DNA of 35,022 nucleotides from an uncultured Eubacterium sp. (GTDB taxonomy: Bacteria > Bacillota > Clostridia > Peptostreptococcales > Anaerovoracaceae), in contig CAMNSS010000024.1 of NCBI GenBank assembly GCA_946555345.1, positions 1 through 35,022 on the forward strand, read 5' to 3'. Below, piece by piece: positions 11,933-19,839 of the stretch. Under the pieces are notes generated by a model, which ran no database searches, was not told where the DNA came from, and saw only the letters and a program-made list of their open reading frames with translations. Numbering within the stretch: position 1 is the first letter of the stretch; each line of letters opens with the position of its first letter. The translations under genes were made by a program, and so were the position numbers.

Positions 11933-13999
11933 TTACTCGCTGTACGATTCCATCATCGCAATCAATTCAGCCAGCGCAGTCTTTTCATGTGCAACTGCCG
12001 CTGCAAGGTATTCTTGCTGCTGTGCTTTCAGTTCCTTTAATGCAGCGATTTCAGCCGTCACATCAGGAGACTCTTCTTCGTACTTTTCGCAAAGGCTTCT
12101 CGTAACGTCACCAGCATCGCAATGCCTGTACTCGACCCTGCCGTCGCCCCATGTTCCTTCCCGCTTATCCCAAAGCTGATCCATGAAATACTGGCAGACC
12201 TCCTCGTCAAAGTACATATCATACCATGCCCAGTCTACAGCCCACAGGTAATCATCGACTGCCGTTACCACATCGCCGTCCTCCAGCGCTTTAATCGTAC
12301 CGTTCAGCGCTTTAATATTGTTCTGGTACTGTTCCGTCGGGAATACCACTTCCAAGTTGTAGTCGATGCGCAGGAAGCCGTCCTGGATTGCCTTAAACAG
12401 CGTATACAGATCATCGTTCATCTGCGCTGCCGCTTCCGCATCACCCGATTTTTCCACGTCTGCCATCTTTGCTTCTAAATCCTTCGCAGCGGTTTTCGCA
12501 TCGGCGATCAGGTTCATCAGCTCTTCATCCTTTACTTGCTTGGTATTGATGGACTCTTCCAATGCCTCGAACCTGTCCGTAAAGGACATCGGGCGTACTG
12601 CTGCTGCATCCAGATCCTGGACGATTTTTCCAAACACCTTATGATTGACTAGAAGCGCATCCTCATCCAGCTTGCCGCCTTCATAGGAATCCATGTTGCT
12701 ATGATACATTCCATCATAGTAAAAGCATTCTTCCCCATGGGTCGCCACGATCGATGGAATGCCAACTGCCGTCCATTGAAAATCCTCCGTTCCTGTTCCC
12801 GCAGGCGACTTGTAGATCCAGTCGTATCCGCTGTCCTTGGTGACAGCCTTCCCGCTCTTCTTGACGAAATCAAGGATTTCATGGGAGGTTGAAATACCAT
12901 AGCCCTTCTCCTCCACGATCGGATAATCCCCATCGATGTTCACGACAGCAAAAGCGTTTTCCGCCCATTCCGGGTGGACAGTCACGATTTGCTCATAAGC
13001 ACCGGTTGCCCAGTCGTATTCATTGCCGCTCTTGCCAAATTCTTCCGAACCGTGGGCAACGATCCGGATCGTTTTATCAGGCTCGTATCCGCTATCGATG
13101 AGCGCTTTCGCAATTCCCAGCGTTGTAGCGATTCCCGATGCATTGTCGTAAATGGAATGGTAGTAGCCGTCATAATGGCCGATCATGTAAATGACCTCAT
13201 CGGTCTTGCCTGGGATTTCGCCCCAGATATTATGGCTCGTGGCATCCTCTGTGATGGCCGTATCTGCATTGAAAGTAACGGTGATTTCACCTTCGCCGGA
13301 TGCTTTGATCGCTTTTTGCAATGCTTTGGAATCCTTCTGGCTGATGGCGAAAGCCGGTGCGTCTGCCGGTCCGCAGATATCCTGGCATCCGATCCTGTTT
13401 TCATTTTCCGTAACCATCTCCGTCATTGCGATCACGCCTAACGCACCCTTGACCTGCGCCTGCTTTGCCGGATAATTGATCCACCATTCCTCATCCTGGT
13501 TGATGTCGATCAGAACCAGTTTGCCCGTCACATCGACGCCTTCATAATCCGCCGCTGTGCCCTTTCCAAGATATACGAGGGGAACTTCCTGGTTCTCAGC
13601 CGTTAACTCCGTCGCATACCCGCCTAAATCGATGGTTTTTTCCTTTCCCTTGGCATTGGCATAGGTGATGTTTGCCCCGCCAAAAGTCCAGCCGTCAACG
13701 GTCACGGCATCCGCTGTTATGTTGGAAAGGCCAATCTCTTCCATCACTCCTTTGATGTACTCTCCGGCCGCCTGCTCTGCCGGAGAGGCTGCCGAACGGT
13801 TTCCGGTAGCCGGGTCATCGCCAAATTCACTGATCGTCTGCATTACTTTTTTTGTAAATTCCGTGTCGATGCTCTGGTCAAATTTGCTTTCCGTTGCGGC
13901 CGATTCTTCCTTCTCTTCGCCGCCGCTACAGCCGGACAATGCAAAGGTCATCGACAATGCCAGCACAAGAGAAAGCATCAAGCATAATAACTTCTTCAT
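11933..13999 (-). CDS. Secreted lipoprotein, M28-family metallo-aminopeptidase
   Basis: The 688-residue product begins with a signal peptide ending in the lipobox LSGC (C24), so it should be anchored to the outer face of the membrane. Residues about 100-250 resemble a protease-associated (PA) domain. An M28 zinc peptidase domain follows, with likely ligands and catalytic residues H275 (GHYDG), D285 (YDNASG), E319/E320 (HGSEE), D356 (NIDGD) and H443 (MYHSN). The last 230 residues are a helical, Glu/Ala/Lys-rich extension that I do not recognise. M28 enzymes usually remove N-terminal residues from peptides; a role in peptide scavenging is inferred. It has its own promoter (14037-14065) and an AGGAGG site. 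Its place between rpoB and rplL is unusual. Confidence 0.9.
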   Translation of the reverse strand: MKKLLCLMLSLVLALSMTFALSGCSGGEEKEESAATESKFDQSIDTEFTKKVMQTISEFGDDPATGNRSAASPAEQAAGEYIKGVMEEIGLSNITADAVTVDGWTFGGANITYANAKGKEKTIDLGGYATELTAENQEVPLVYLGKGTAADYEGVDVTGKLVLIDINQDEEWWINYPAKQAQVKGALGVIAMTEMVTENENRIGCQDICGPADAPAFAISQKDSKALQKAIKASGEGEITVTFNADTAITEDATSHNIWGEIPGKTDEVIYMIGHYDGYYHSIYDNASGIATTLGIAKALIDSGYEPDKTIRIVAHGSEEFGKSGNEYDWATGAYEQIVTVHPEWAENAFAVVNIDGDYPIVEEKGYGISTSHEILDFVKKSGKAVTKDSGYDWIYKSPAGTGTEDFQWTAVGIPSIVATHGEECFYYDGMYHSNMDSYEGGKLDEDALLVNHKVFGKIVQDLDAAAVRPMSFTDRFEALEESINTKQVKDEELMNLIADAKTAAKDLEAKMADVEKSGDAEAAAQMNDDLYTLFKAIQDGFLRIDYNLEVVFPTEQYQNNIKALNGTIKALEDGDVVTAVDDYLWAVDWAWYDMYFDEEVCQYFMDQLWDKREGTWGDGRVEYRHCDAGDVTRSLCEKYEEESPDVTAEIAALKELKAQQQEYLAAAVAHEKTALAELIAMMESYSE

Positions 14000-14036
14000 G
14001 ATAATGTCTTACCTCCTAAAATGATTGATATGCTAT

Positions 14037-14065
14037 ATATTATCATATTTTTCTGAAAATATCAA
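14037..14065 (-). promoter_or_regulatory. Likely promoter of the M28 peptidase gene
   Basis: On the minus strand TTGATA (14060-14065) and TAATAT (14037-14042) are separated by 17 bp; an overlapping TGATAAT is an alternative -10. The start codon lies 38 bp downstream. Confidence 0.6.
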
Positions 14066-14097
14066 TTAAATTCCTGGAAATGGCAAGGCAAATCAAT

Positions 14098-14151
14098 TAC
14101 CGCCCCTGTGCTTTATGATGCATAAGATGCATCGAATGCACAGGAGCGGTA
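14098..14151 (-). terminator. Long stem-loop after the DUF134-NifX gene
   Basis: TACCGCCCCTGTGC (14098-14111) pairs with GCACAGGAGCGGTA (14138-14151) with one mismatch, and the loop itself holds a second hairpin built from GATGCAT/ATGCATC. The downstream minus-strand sequence AATTGATTTG is only weakly U-rich. It lies about 110 bp past the stop, consistent with a terminator or an mRNA-end-stabilising structure. Confidence 0.5.
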
Positions 14152-14259
14152 TTTCGTCAATACATTTTAAAGCTTTCAATTTTAACGGTGGCGCTCATGG
14201 ACGCCGCAACTGCCGCCGCCATGAACGCCACGAAAACATAACTGCGATAACTTTTGATC

Positions 14260-15063
14260 CTAATGGCCACATTTATGGGAACCGCAGCCTCCAGAGCCAT
14301 GGCCATCGTGAGAGCCGCAGCCGCCATGACCGTGATCGCCGTGATGCTCCCCATGATGATTGCACATCACATCAGGATTAAATTGCAGCTTTCCCGCTAT
14401 AAAGTCGGAAACCGCCTGATCCGGATCACCCGATACGCCGCCATACAGTTCAATGCCTGCTTCCGCCAGCGCCTGTTTCGCACCGCCGCCGATTCCGCCG
14501 CAGATCAACACATCTGCGTCGATATCCTGCAGCACGCCAGCTAACGCCCCGTGCCCTTTTCCATTGGTATCCACGATTTCACTGCTGATGATCTTTCCAT
14601 TCTCCGCCTCATAAACCTTAAACTGTTTCGTGTGTCCAAAGTGCTGAAAAACTGCTCCATTTTCATACGTAACCGCTATTTTCATAACCATTCCATCCTT
14701 TCCTTTTCTTTCTTTTTTGCCACGCCGCCTATGGCGTTTGCATCCGCCGCAGCCGCAAACTTCTTCTGCCCCGTCGCATAACCGATATCTTCCGCCTTCG
14801 ATCCGGATGGAAAATCCAGATACCAGGGCATCTGCAATTTTCTTTCTTGCGGATAAATAAATCTGTTGTACGGTCGTCCGCGCAACACCCATATATGCGC
14901 TGCATTCTTCTTGGGAAAAGCCTTCCTTATCGATCAGCCTGATCGCTTCATATTCATCAACCGTCAAGATAATCCTATGCTCTCCCGCATCCCCGCTTGC
15001 CGCAATAAATTCATTGTTTTCCGGCAGCTGGCATACCTTTCTGTATTTTACTGGCCTTGGCAC
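14260..15063 (-). CDS. DUF134 helix-turn-helix protein fused to a NifX/NifB-type (DiNase) domain
   Basis: Residues 1-100 are a DUF134 domain (start MPRPVKYRKV, a sigma-70-region-4-like helix-turn-helix around GFSQEECSAYMGVARTTVQQ). Residues 127-235 are a dinitrogenase iron-molybdenum cofactor biosynthesis-type domain (KIAVTYENGAVFQHFGHT onward, with ICGGIGGGAKQAL). A basic linker with CGCGGC joins them. The C-terminus is an extreme His/Gly/Cys tail (HHGEHHGDHGHGG, then GGCGSH repeats) expected to bind metal. The start is GTG (15061-15063) after AGGGAGGAAAAGCA. The architecture suggests a metal- or cofactor-sensing regulator; the ligand is unknown. No nif genes are visible, so a nitrogenase role is not supported here. 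Confidence 0.88.
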   Translation of the reverse strand: MPRPVKYRKVCQLPENNEFIAASGDAGEHRIILTVDEYEAIRLIDKEGFSQEECSAYMGVARTTVQQIYLSARKKIADALVSGFSIRIEGGRYRLCDGAEEVCGCGGCKRHRRRGKKERKGKDGMVMKIAVTYENGAVFQHFGHTKQFKVYEAENGKIISSEIVDTNGKGHGALAGVLQDIDADVLICGGIGGGAKQALAEAGIELYGGVSGDPDQAVSDFIAGKLQFNPDVMCNHHGEHHGDHGHGGCGSHDGHGSGGCGSHKCGH

Positions 15064-15080
15064 TGCTTTTCCTCCCTGAA

Positions 15081-15133
15081 ATTAATATCATATGCCATTT
15101 ACAAGATTATTATACATCGATTAATGTCATATG
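15081..15133. promoter_or_regulatory. Paired operator-like direct repeats around the DUF134-NifX promoter
   Basis: ATTAATATCATATG (15081-15094) and ATTAATGTCATATG (15120-15133) are the same 14-mer with one change, 39 bp apart. One overlaps the -35/spacer, the other lies just downstream of the -10, so a bound protein would straddle the promoter. Autoregulation by the DUF134 domain is an inference. Confidence 0.6.
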
Positions 15134-15137
15134 TCAA
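15109..15137 (-). promoter_or_regulatory. Consensus promoter of the DUF134-NifX gene
   Basis: On the minus strand TTGACA (15132-15137), exactly 17 bp, then TATAAT (15109-15114): a perfect sigma-A consensus, 46 bp before the GTG start. A promoter this strong is probably held down by a repressor. Confidence 0.88.
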
Positions 15138-15223
15138 TAATGATGTTCCCTGCATTGCTTACGAATTTTCACCGGAAACGAAACCCGCACCGCTAAGTTT
15201 TTTAATAACGAGACGGCCGCTAT

Positions 15224-15317
15224 GGTTGTCTCAGGACACACCGCCGAAAATTAGGGTTGTCTCAGGTGATACTGCCAAAAAGTGCGCTTATTCCAGGACG
15301 CATTGCCAGAAGCAATG
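15224..15317. repeat. Three degenerate 31-bp tandem repeats
   Basis: Units at 15224-15254 and 15255-15285 share GGTTGTCTCAGG followed by a CGCC/TGCC-AAAA core; a third, more diverged unit (GCTTATTCCAGGACGCATTGCC) runs from 15286 to about 15317. The remaining intergenic DNA (15318-15737) shows no gene I can support; its second half is A/T-rich. Confidence 0.65.
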
Positions 15318-15737
15318 AGCGCATCGTTTGCGATTTTCATTCTTGCCCAAATCATCGCCCAAGAACAAGCCCGATCGTTTTCGCAAAGCGTCAGCAAAAC
15401 CGGAAGCACGCATGGATTGGAGGCACACATGAATTGGAAAAATTTTGTAAACTCTGCAGGAATGAAAGTTTTTGCCTCATTTATACAGATTTTTTGTGCT
15501 ACCTTTTAATTATTTTAACCTTGTGAATGAAAACCAAGGCTTTTTCAGCAATTTAAAAGCAAAACCAGCAAACAAATCAAATGTTTTTCGTAAAAAAGCA
15601 AATAAGTACATTTTTTGCTTGCGCCGCTTGCGGTTCAGTTTTGCAATTCCATAAACGCTGTATTTTTGAAGGAAAATAGTAAACTATACAGAGTTCGCCG
15701 AATTTGACGGATTTGCCATACAGCCAATACGGCATAA

Positions 15738-15766
15738 AACGCCCCGCAGCAGAGCTGCGGGGCGTT
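15738..15766 (-). terminator. Intrinsic terminator of the aminotransferase gene
   Basis: AACGCCCCGCAGC and its complement GCTGCGGGGCGTT form a 12-13-bp G/C-rich stem with a short loop, followed on the minus strand by TTTTAT. It lies about 97 bp downstream of the aminotransferase stop. Confidence 0.85.
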
Positions 15767-15862
15767 AGATCCTAAAAATTAAATGCTCCATTCTTTCAAA
15801 CTGCACCGTAAATGCATTGCTCCAGCATTCGCTCCTTTTTCTGCAATCGGCGCAATAACCGT

Positions 15863-17062
15863 TTACTCCTGCATCTTCCTGATTTCCCCCATCAACGCCT
15901 TGAAAGCAGGCACGGAACGGACGATGGTGTCATATGCTACGCAGTAAGCGATCCTTACATAACCCGGACAGGCGAAGCTCGTTCCCGGAACGACGAGGAT
16001 ATTATGCTTCTTTGCCATTTTGCAAAACGCACCTTCATCTTCCAGCGGCGATTTCACAAAGAGATAAAATGCACCCGCTGGGAAAATGCATTCATACCCA
16101 ATTTCGGTCAAGCCATCATAGAGCGCTTTCCTGTTTCTGTCGTATGCATCAATGTCCGTCGTACAATCGATGCACCTTGCCGCCACCCTTTGAATCAGCG
16201 TCGGCGCATTAACATACCCCAGCACACGATTGGCGATGTTTGCCGCCTGCACGGCATTGTCAAAGTCGGCAAGTTCCGAAGGAATCACCAGGTAACCGAT
16301 GCGCTCGCCCGGAAGGGAAAGGCTCTTGCTCCACGAATAGCCTACCACGGTATTATCGTAAAATTTTGTCACATAAGGCACGTTGACTCCATCATATGCC
16401 AGTTCCCTATATGGCTCATCGGAAATGATGTATATTTCGCGTCCCATTTCCTGCGACTTTTCGGACAATACCTTTGCTAGCGCCTTGATTGTCTCTTCCG
16501 AATAAACGACGCCAGTAGGATTGTTCGGCGAATTGATGATCACTGCCCTCGTCTTTTCCGAAATCATTTCCGCCATTTTTTTGATATTCGGCTGAAACGT
16601 TTCCGTATCGGCGGGAACAGCCCGAAGAACTGCACCGTGGTTTGCCGCATAGTTTCCATACTCAACGAAATACGGCGCAAATGCGAGGATTTCTTCACCG
16701 GGATCGACCAAAGTCTTGATCGCCACATTGAGTCCCGATGCCGCACCCACCGTCATGATGATATTTTGTGCCGTAAAGGACGTCCCGTGAAGCTTGTTCA
16801 AATGTTCCGCCACAGTCTGCCGCACATCCTCATACCCACTATTGCTCTGATTATATCCATGAACCATCAAGGAATCCTCTTCCCGCACGATATCGCAAAT
16901 GGCTTGATTGACCTCCGCCGGAGCAGGCACGCTCGGATTTCCCAAGCTAAAATCGTAAACGTTTTCTTTCCCATATTTTTCGGCTAAACGCGCGCCTTCC
17001 TCGAACATGGCGCGGATCGCCGAATTACCTTCTACATAAGGCATCATGTTTTTTGCTGTCAT
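15863..17062 (-). CDS. Class I/II PLP-dependent aminotransferase
   Basis: The 399-residue protein has fold-type I aminotransferase features: the substrate-side motif SLGNPSVPAP, the SPNNPTGVVYS stretch, the SDEPYREL motif whose Asp/Tyr contact the cofactor, and the PLP lysine in SWSKSLSLPGERIGY. The C-terminal arginine that binds the substrate carboxylate is probably the one in GYVRIAY. It most resembles AspC-like enzymes of Clostridia that transaminate aspartate or other amino acids; the exact substrate cannot be read from sequence. I start at the ATG 17060-17062 (MTAKNMMPYV), preceded by AAAGGATAGG, rather than at an in-frame ATG 39 bases upstream. It is flanked by terminators on both sides and appears to be monocistronic. 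Confidence 0.92.
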   Translation of the reverse strand: MTAKNMMPYVEGNSAIRAMFEEGARLAEKYGKENVYDFSLGNPSVPAPAEVNQAICDIVREEDSLMVHGYNQSNSGYEDVRQTVAEHLNKLHGTSFTAQNIIMTVGAASGLNVAIKTLVDPGEEILAFAPYFVEYGNYAANHGAVLRAVPADTETFQPNIKKMAEMISEKTRAVIINSPNNPTGVVYSEETIKALAKVLSEKSQEMGREIYIISDEPYRELAYDGVNVPYVTKFYDNTVVGYSWSKSLSLPGERIGYLVIPSELADFDNAVQAANIANRVLGYVNAPTLIQRVAARCIDCTTDIDAYDRNRKALYDGLTEIGYECIFPAGAFYLFVKSPLEDEGAFCKMAKKHNILVVPGTSFACPGYVRIAYCVAYDTIVRSVPAFKALMGEIRKMQE

Positions 17063-17099
17063 TGTCCTATCCTTTCTGCAACGAATACCGAATATGTGC

Positions 17100-17108
17100 A
17101 TTATACCA
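17100..17108 (-). promoter_or_regulatory. Extended -10 promoter of the aminotransferase gene
   Basis: On the minus strand TGGTATAAT (17100-17108) is an extended -10 element. No good -35 lies 17 bp upstream, as is usual for this promoter class. The ATG is 37 bp downstream. Confidence 0.6.
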
Positions 17109-17300
17109 CTTTTCTGCGTTCTGCGGTAGCCCGTTCAAAACGCTATTTTCCGTTCAATGTGGCATGGCGGGAAAATTCCCGCATGACAATAGCAGTAGCT
17201 AGATTGGGGATTCTAATTTGAACGATTCCAGCTATGAATGACATCTCTCCCTTTGAAATATGCCTTGAAGGTTCATTGAACTCGCATTCCAGGGCTATAT

Positions 17301-17454
17301 GTTCTGCGTTTCACCGTTTGGGCAAGCATTACAGGACAAAACGATGAAAACCGCTTAACAAGTTGCACAAGAAGCTCAGAATTGTCTTTATTGCAGGGCT
17401 GCGCACGCTGCGTTTCACCGTTTTGCATCTTAATGGCGGCCGGAACGGTGAAAC
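17301..17454. repeat. Repeated CTGCGTTTCACCGTTT motif with an inverted copy
   Basis: TCTGCGTTTCACCGTTT occurs at about 17303-17319 and again, nearly identical, at 17408-17424; the second copy forms a perfect 11-bp inverted repeat with AACGGTGAAAC at 17444-17454. I see no gene in the surrounding 17109-17706 region. Confidence 0.55.
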
Positions 17455-17514
17455 TATGATGAAATTCCCGGGAAACTGCATGGCTGGCAATCATGCAATT
17501 CTTCCCTGCCGCAC

Positions 17515-17557
17515 ACAAAAAAGCCATCGCATTAATTGCTTAATGTGATGGCTTTCT
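17515..17557 (-). terminator. Strong intrinsic terminator downstream of rplL
   Basis: On the minus strand AAGCCATCACATTAA, loop GCAA, TTAATGCGATGGCTT and then TTTTTT form a textbook terminator with a 15-bp stem containing one mismatch. It stands between rplL and the aminotransferase gene, closing the ribosomal-protein operon before rpoB is reached. The plus strand also has a T-rich tail (TTTCTT), so it may work both ways. Confidence 0.88.
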
Positions 17558-17706
17558 TACGTCCCGCACATATTACTGTGCCGCTACTTTTCATCGTAAA
17601 TACGATTGCAAACCCTATCCCGCTTTCGCAGGAATTTCGTTGCGGCTTACGCCCGTAATCCCGTGCCGGGCAATCGGCAGGCTCTCCGCCGATCTTATTG
17701 CAAGGC

Positions 17707-18072
17707 TTATTTCAGTTCTACAACTGCGCCAACTTCTTCCAGCTGAGCCTTGTAGCCTTCTGCCTCTGCCTTCTCGCAGCCTTCCTTCACGTTGGAAGGA
17801 GCGCCGTCAACGACTTCTTTTGCTTCCTTAAGGCCCAGACCGGTGATTTCTCTTACTGCCTTGATAACCTTGATCTTTTCTGCGCCAACTTCCTTCAGGA
17901 CAACCGTAAATTCAGTTTGTTCTTCTTCTTCAGCTGCTGCGCCGCCTGCTGCCTGCATCACAACGCCTGCTGCTGCGGATACGCCAAACTCTTCTTCACA
18001 AGCCTTAACCAGCTCGTTTAATTCCAAAACCGACATCTCTTTTATCGCTTCGATGATTTGATCTTTGTTCAT
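17707..18072 (-). CDS. rplL: 50S ribosomal protein L7/L12
   Basis: This 121-residue acidic protein is L7/L12, the stalk protein that recruits translation GTPases. The N-terminal dimerisation helices are followed by an Ala/Gly/Glu hinge (about residues 34-53) and the C-terminal domain with [15 protein letters not shown]. Length and composition are normal. The ATG at 18070-18072 follows AAAGGAGAAATAAA. It is 267 bp from rplJ, a much wider gap than usual, and is followed by a terminator instead of rpoB. Confidence 0.97.
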   Translation of the reverse strand: MNKDQIIEAIKEMSVLELNELVKACEEEFGVSAAAGVVMQAAGGAAAEEEEQTEFTVVLKEVGAEKIKVIKAVREITGLGLKEAKEVVDGAPSNVKEGCEKAEAEGYKAQLEEVGAVVELK

Positions 18073-18339
18073 TTTATTTCTCCTTTATACAAAATTTAAT
18101 TACGTAATGGGAAAGTTCTCTTCGATGCGCCTTAACGCTTTAGTGCCTTCATTCGGGGCATCCGAGGGTTTTTATTGCGTCTCACGCCGCGCTTCTTATG
18201 CCCCGGCACGCTCTCACCCACTTACGCTTTTCACTGCATCTTCGCCACGCTTCCAGCGTCCGCATTCAGTCTCTGCTTCGGCCTTTAGCGTGCTTCCCTT
18301 ATGCATTACTGCGCCTCTAGCGCTTCCATCACGCCGCTT
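18073..18339. other. Expanded rplJ-rplL spacer with degenerate repeats
   Basis: The spacer is 267 bp where most bacteria have a few tens. On the minus strand, blocks of about 33-40 bp start with GCG and contain GGAAGCG and CAGTAA/CAGTGAA (compare the block right after the rplJ stop with the one near 18240). I see no gene or convincing terminator in it. Confidence 0.5.
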
Positions 18340-18831
18340 TTACGCTTCCTTGCTTTCCGCGATCTGCTGCAAAACTCTTGCAAAGTTTGTGACAGGGGAC
18401 TGGATGCTTCCCATAAATTTGGATATGAGCGTTTCCCTCGATGGGATGGATGCAATCTGCTTGATGCTATCCTTGTCGTAGTACGTGCCTTCGACGATAC
18501 CACCCTTAAATTCCATCTTGTTGTATGCTTTGATCGATTCGTTCAGCACTCTTGCAGGCGCTGTCGCATCGTCATAGCTGAAGGCAAATCCACTTGGACC
18601 TTCCAGGATGTCTGCCAGTGCTTCATACTCAGTGCCGGCAATCGCCCGCTTCACAAGCGTATTCTTGTAAACGGTATAGTCTACGTTCGCTTCACGAAGC
18701 TTTTTTCTCATACCGTCTGCTTCTGCCACGGTAATGCCGATATAGTCGATGACTACTGCGGATTCAGCTCGTTCAAATTTATCTTTGATTTCGTCAATAA
18801 TGACTTGTTTTTGCTGATACGCTGCTTTCAT
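18340..18831 (-). CDS. rplJ: 50S ribosomal protein L10
   Basis: L10 (163 residues) anchors L7/L12 dimers to the ribosome. The N-terminal RNA-binding domain (ending near NTLVKRAI and the GPSGFAFS motif) and the C-terminal helix that carries L7/L12 are both present. The ATG follows AAAGGAG. It is preceded by an L10 leader with a terminator-like hairpin, so its synthesis is likely autoregulated by L10 or the L10-L12 complex. Confidence 0.97.
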   Translation of the reverse strand: MKAAYQQKQVIIDEIKDKFERAESAVVIDYIGITVAEADGMRKKLREANVDYTVYKNTLVKRAIAGTEYEALADILEGPSGFAFSYDDATAPARVLNESIKAYNKMEFKGGIVEGTYYDKDSIKQIASIPSRETLISKFMGSIQSPVTNFARVLQQIAESKEA

Positions 18832-18885
18832 TATTGCGCATTCTCCTTTCTGAATATTTGTACAGGTACGCTATAAATAGTTCCA

Positions 18886-18996
18886 TGAAAAAGCCTTGCT
18901 GTATGAAAAAGACAACAAGGCACATATATTTACATTGTACCTCGGCGAGGTTATCTTTTAAAGCTTCCTTGTGAAAACTCCTCGCTGTCTACGGTT
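18886..18996 (-). promoter_or_regulatory. Ribosomal L10 leader with attenuator hairpin
   Basis: On the minus strand the sequence CCGTAGACAGC (18984-18994), then AAGGAAGCTTTAAAAG and CCTCGCCGAGG, matches the conserved core of the Bacillota L10 leader, an mRNA mimic of the L10 binding site on 23S rRNA. About 20 bp later GCCTTGTTG and CAGCAAGGC (18893-18921) form a stem followed by TTTTT, an intrinsic terminator. L10 binding would favour termination before rplJ. Core and terminator are seen directly; the mechanism is known for the family. Confidence 0.85.
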
Positions 18997-19015
18997 CGTT
19001 ATTTTCTTGTCCGTT

Positions 19016-19717
19016 TTAATTTTGAATCAGCTTCATCGGATTGATCTTTACGCCAGGTCCCATCGTAGAAGCAACCGTTACGCTTCGCAGGTACTGACCC
19101 TTTGCCGAGGACGGCTTCGCCTTGATGATCGCTCCCATCAGTGCGTTGAAGTTATCTGCCAGCTTCTCTGCCCCGAAAGATACCTTTCCGATCGGCGTAT
19201 GGATAATGTTCGTCTTATCGAGACGATACTCAACCTTACCAGCCTTGGTTTCCTGGATCGCTTTGGCAACGTCCATCGTAACCGTGCCGGATTTCGGATT
19301 TGGCATCAATCCCTTTGGACCTAAAATTTTACCCAGTCTTCCGACAACGCTCATCATGTCAGGTGTCGCAATCACAACGTCGAAGTCAAACCAGCCTTCG
19401 CCCTGAATCTTCTGAGCCATTTCTTCAGCCCCTACAAAATCAGCGCCAGCTTCTTCTGCCTCCGTTGCTTTCGGTCCTTTGGCAAATACCAAAACCTTCT
19501 TCGTTTTACCGATTCCGTGCGGAAGAACGATCGCACCCCTGACCTGCTGGTCGGCATGCCTTCCGTCAACGCCCAGTCTCGTATGGAGTTCTACTGTTTC
19601 ATCGAACTTCGCCTTGGAATTCTTAACGATGATTTCCATAGCCTGCTCGACATCGTGAAGCTCCGTTTTGTCATACGCAGCTACTGCTGCTTTGTAATTC
19701 TTGCCTCTCTTTGGCAT
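19016..19717 (-). CDS. rplA: 50S ribosomal protein L1
   Basis: The 233-residue protein is L1, of the mobile stalk at the E site. It begins MPKRGKNYK and holds the signature region around [20 protein letters not shown]. The length is normal. The ATG follows AGGAGGTAAACGAA. In many bacteria L1 represses the rplK-rplA mRNA. It sits 122 bp downstream of rplK. Confidence 0.98.
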   Translation of the reverse strand: MPKRGKNYKAAVAAYDKTELHDVEQAMEIIVKNSKAKFDETVELHTRLGVDGRHADQQVRGAIVLPHGIGKTKKVLVFAKGPKATEAEEAGADFVGAEEMAQKIQGEGWFDFDVVIATPDMMSVVGRLGKILGPKGLMPNPKSGTVTMDVAKAIQETKAGKVEYRLDKTNIIHTPIGKVSFGAEKLADNFNALMGAIIKAKPSSAKGQYLRSVTVASTMGPGVKINPMKLIQN

Positions 19718-19839
19718 TTCGTTTACCTCCTTGTGGTTCTAACGGCCTTTCACCTGTCCTCGCATCCCTCGCAGTTTCCTGCGCGGACAGCGGCGGCAGA
19801 TGCAATTTTACACAACTGCTTTAGCGGCCTCCCACTTCA

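Noticed and set aside
14260-15063. Two separate genes (DUF134 and NifX) joined by a sequencing error
   Set aside because: The frame is continuous, the second domain's Met codons (MVMKIAV) have no clear ribosome binding site of AGGAGG type, and the basic linker reads naturally; the fusion seems real, though an internal start cannot be wholly excluded.
17273-17527. 84-codon frame between the aminotransferase gene and rplL
   Set aside because: It overlaps the rplL terminator, lacks a ribosome binding site and resembles nothing I recognise.
11275-17706. Recent mobile element carrying the three genes between rplL and rpoB
   Set aside because: No transposase, integrase, terminal repeats or clear shift in codon use is visible; the insertion is a fact of gene order, but its mechanism cannot be read here.
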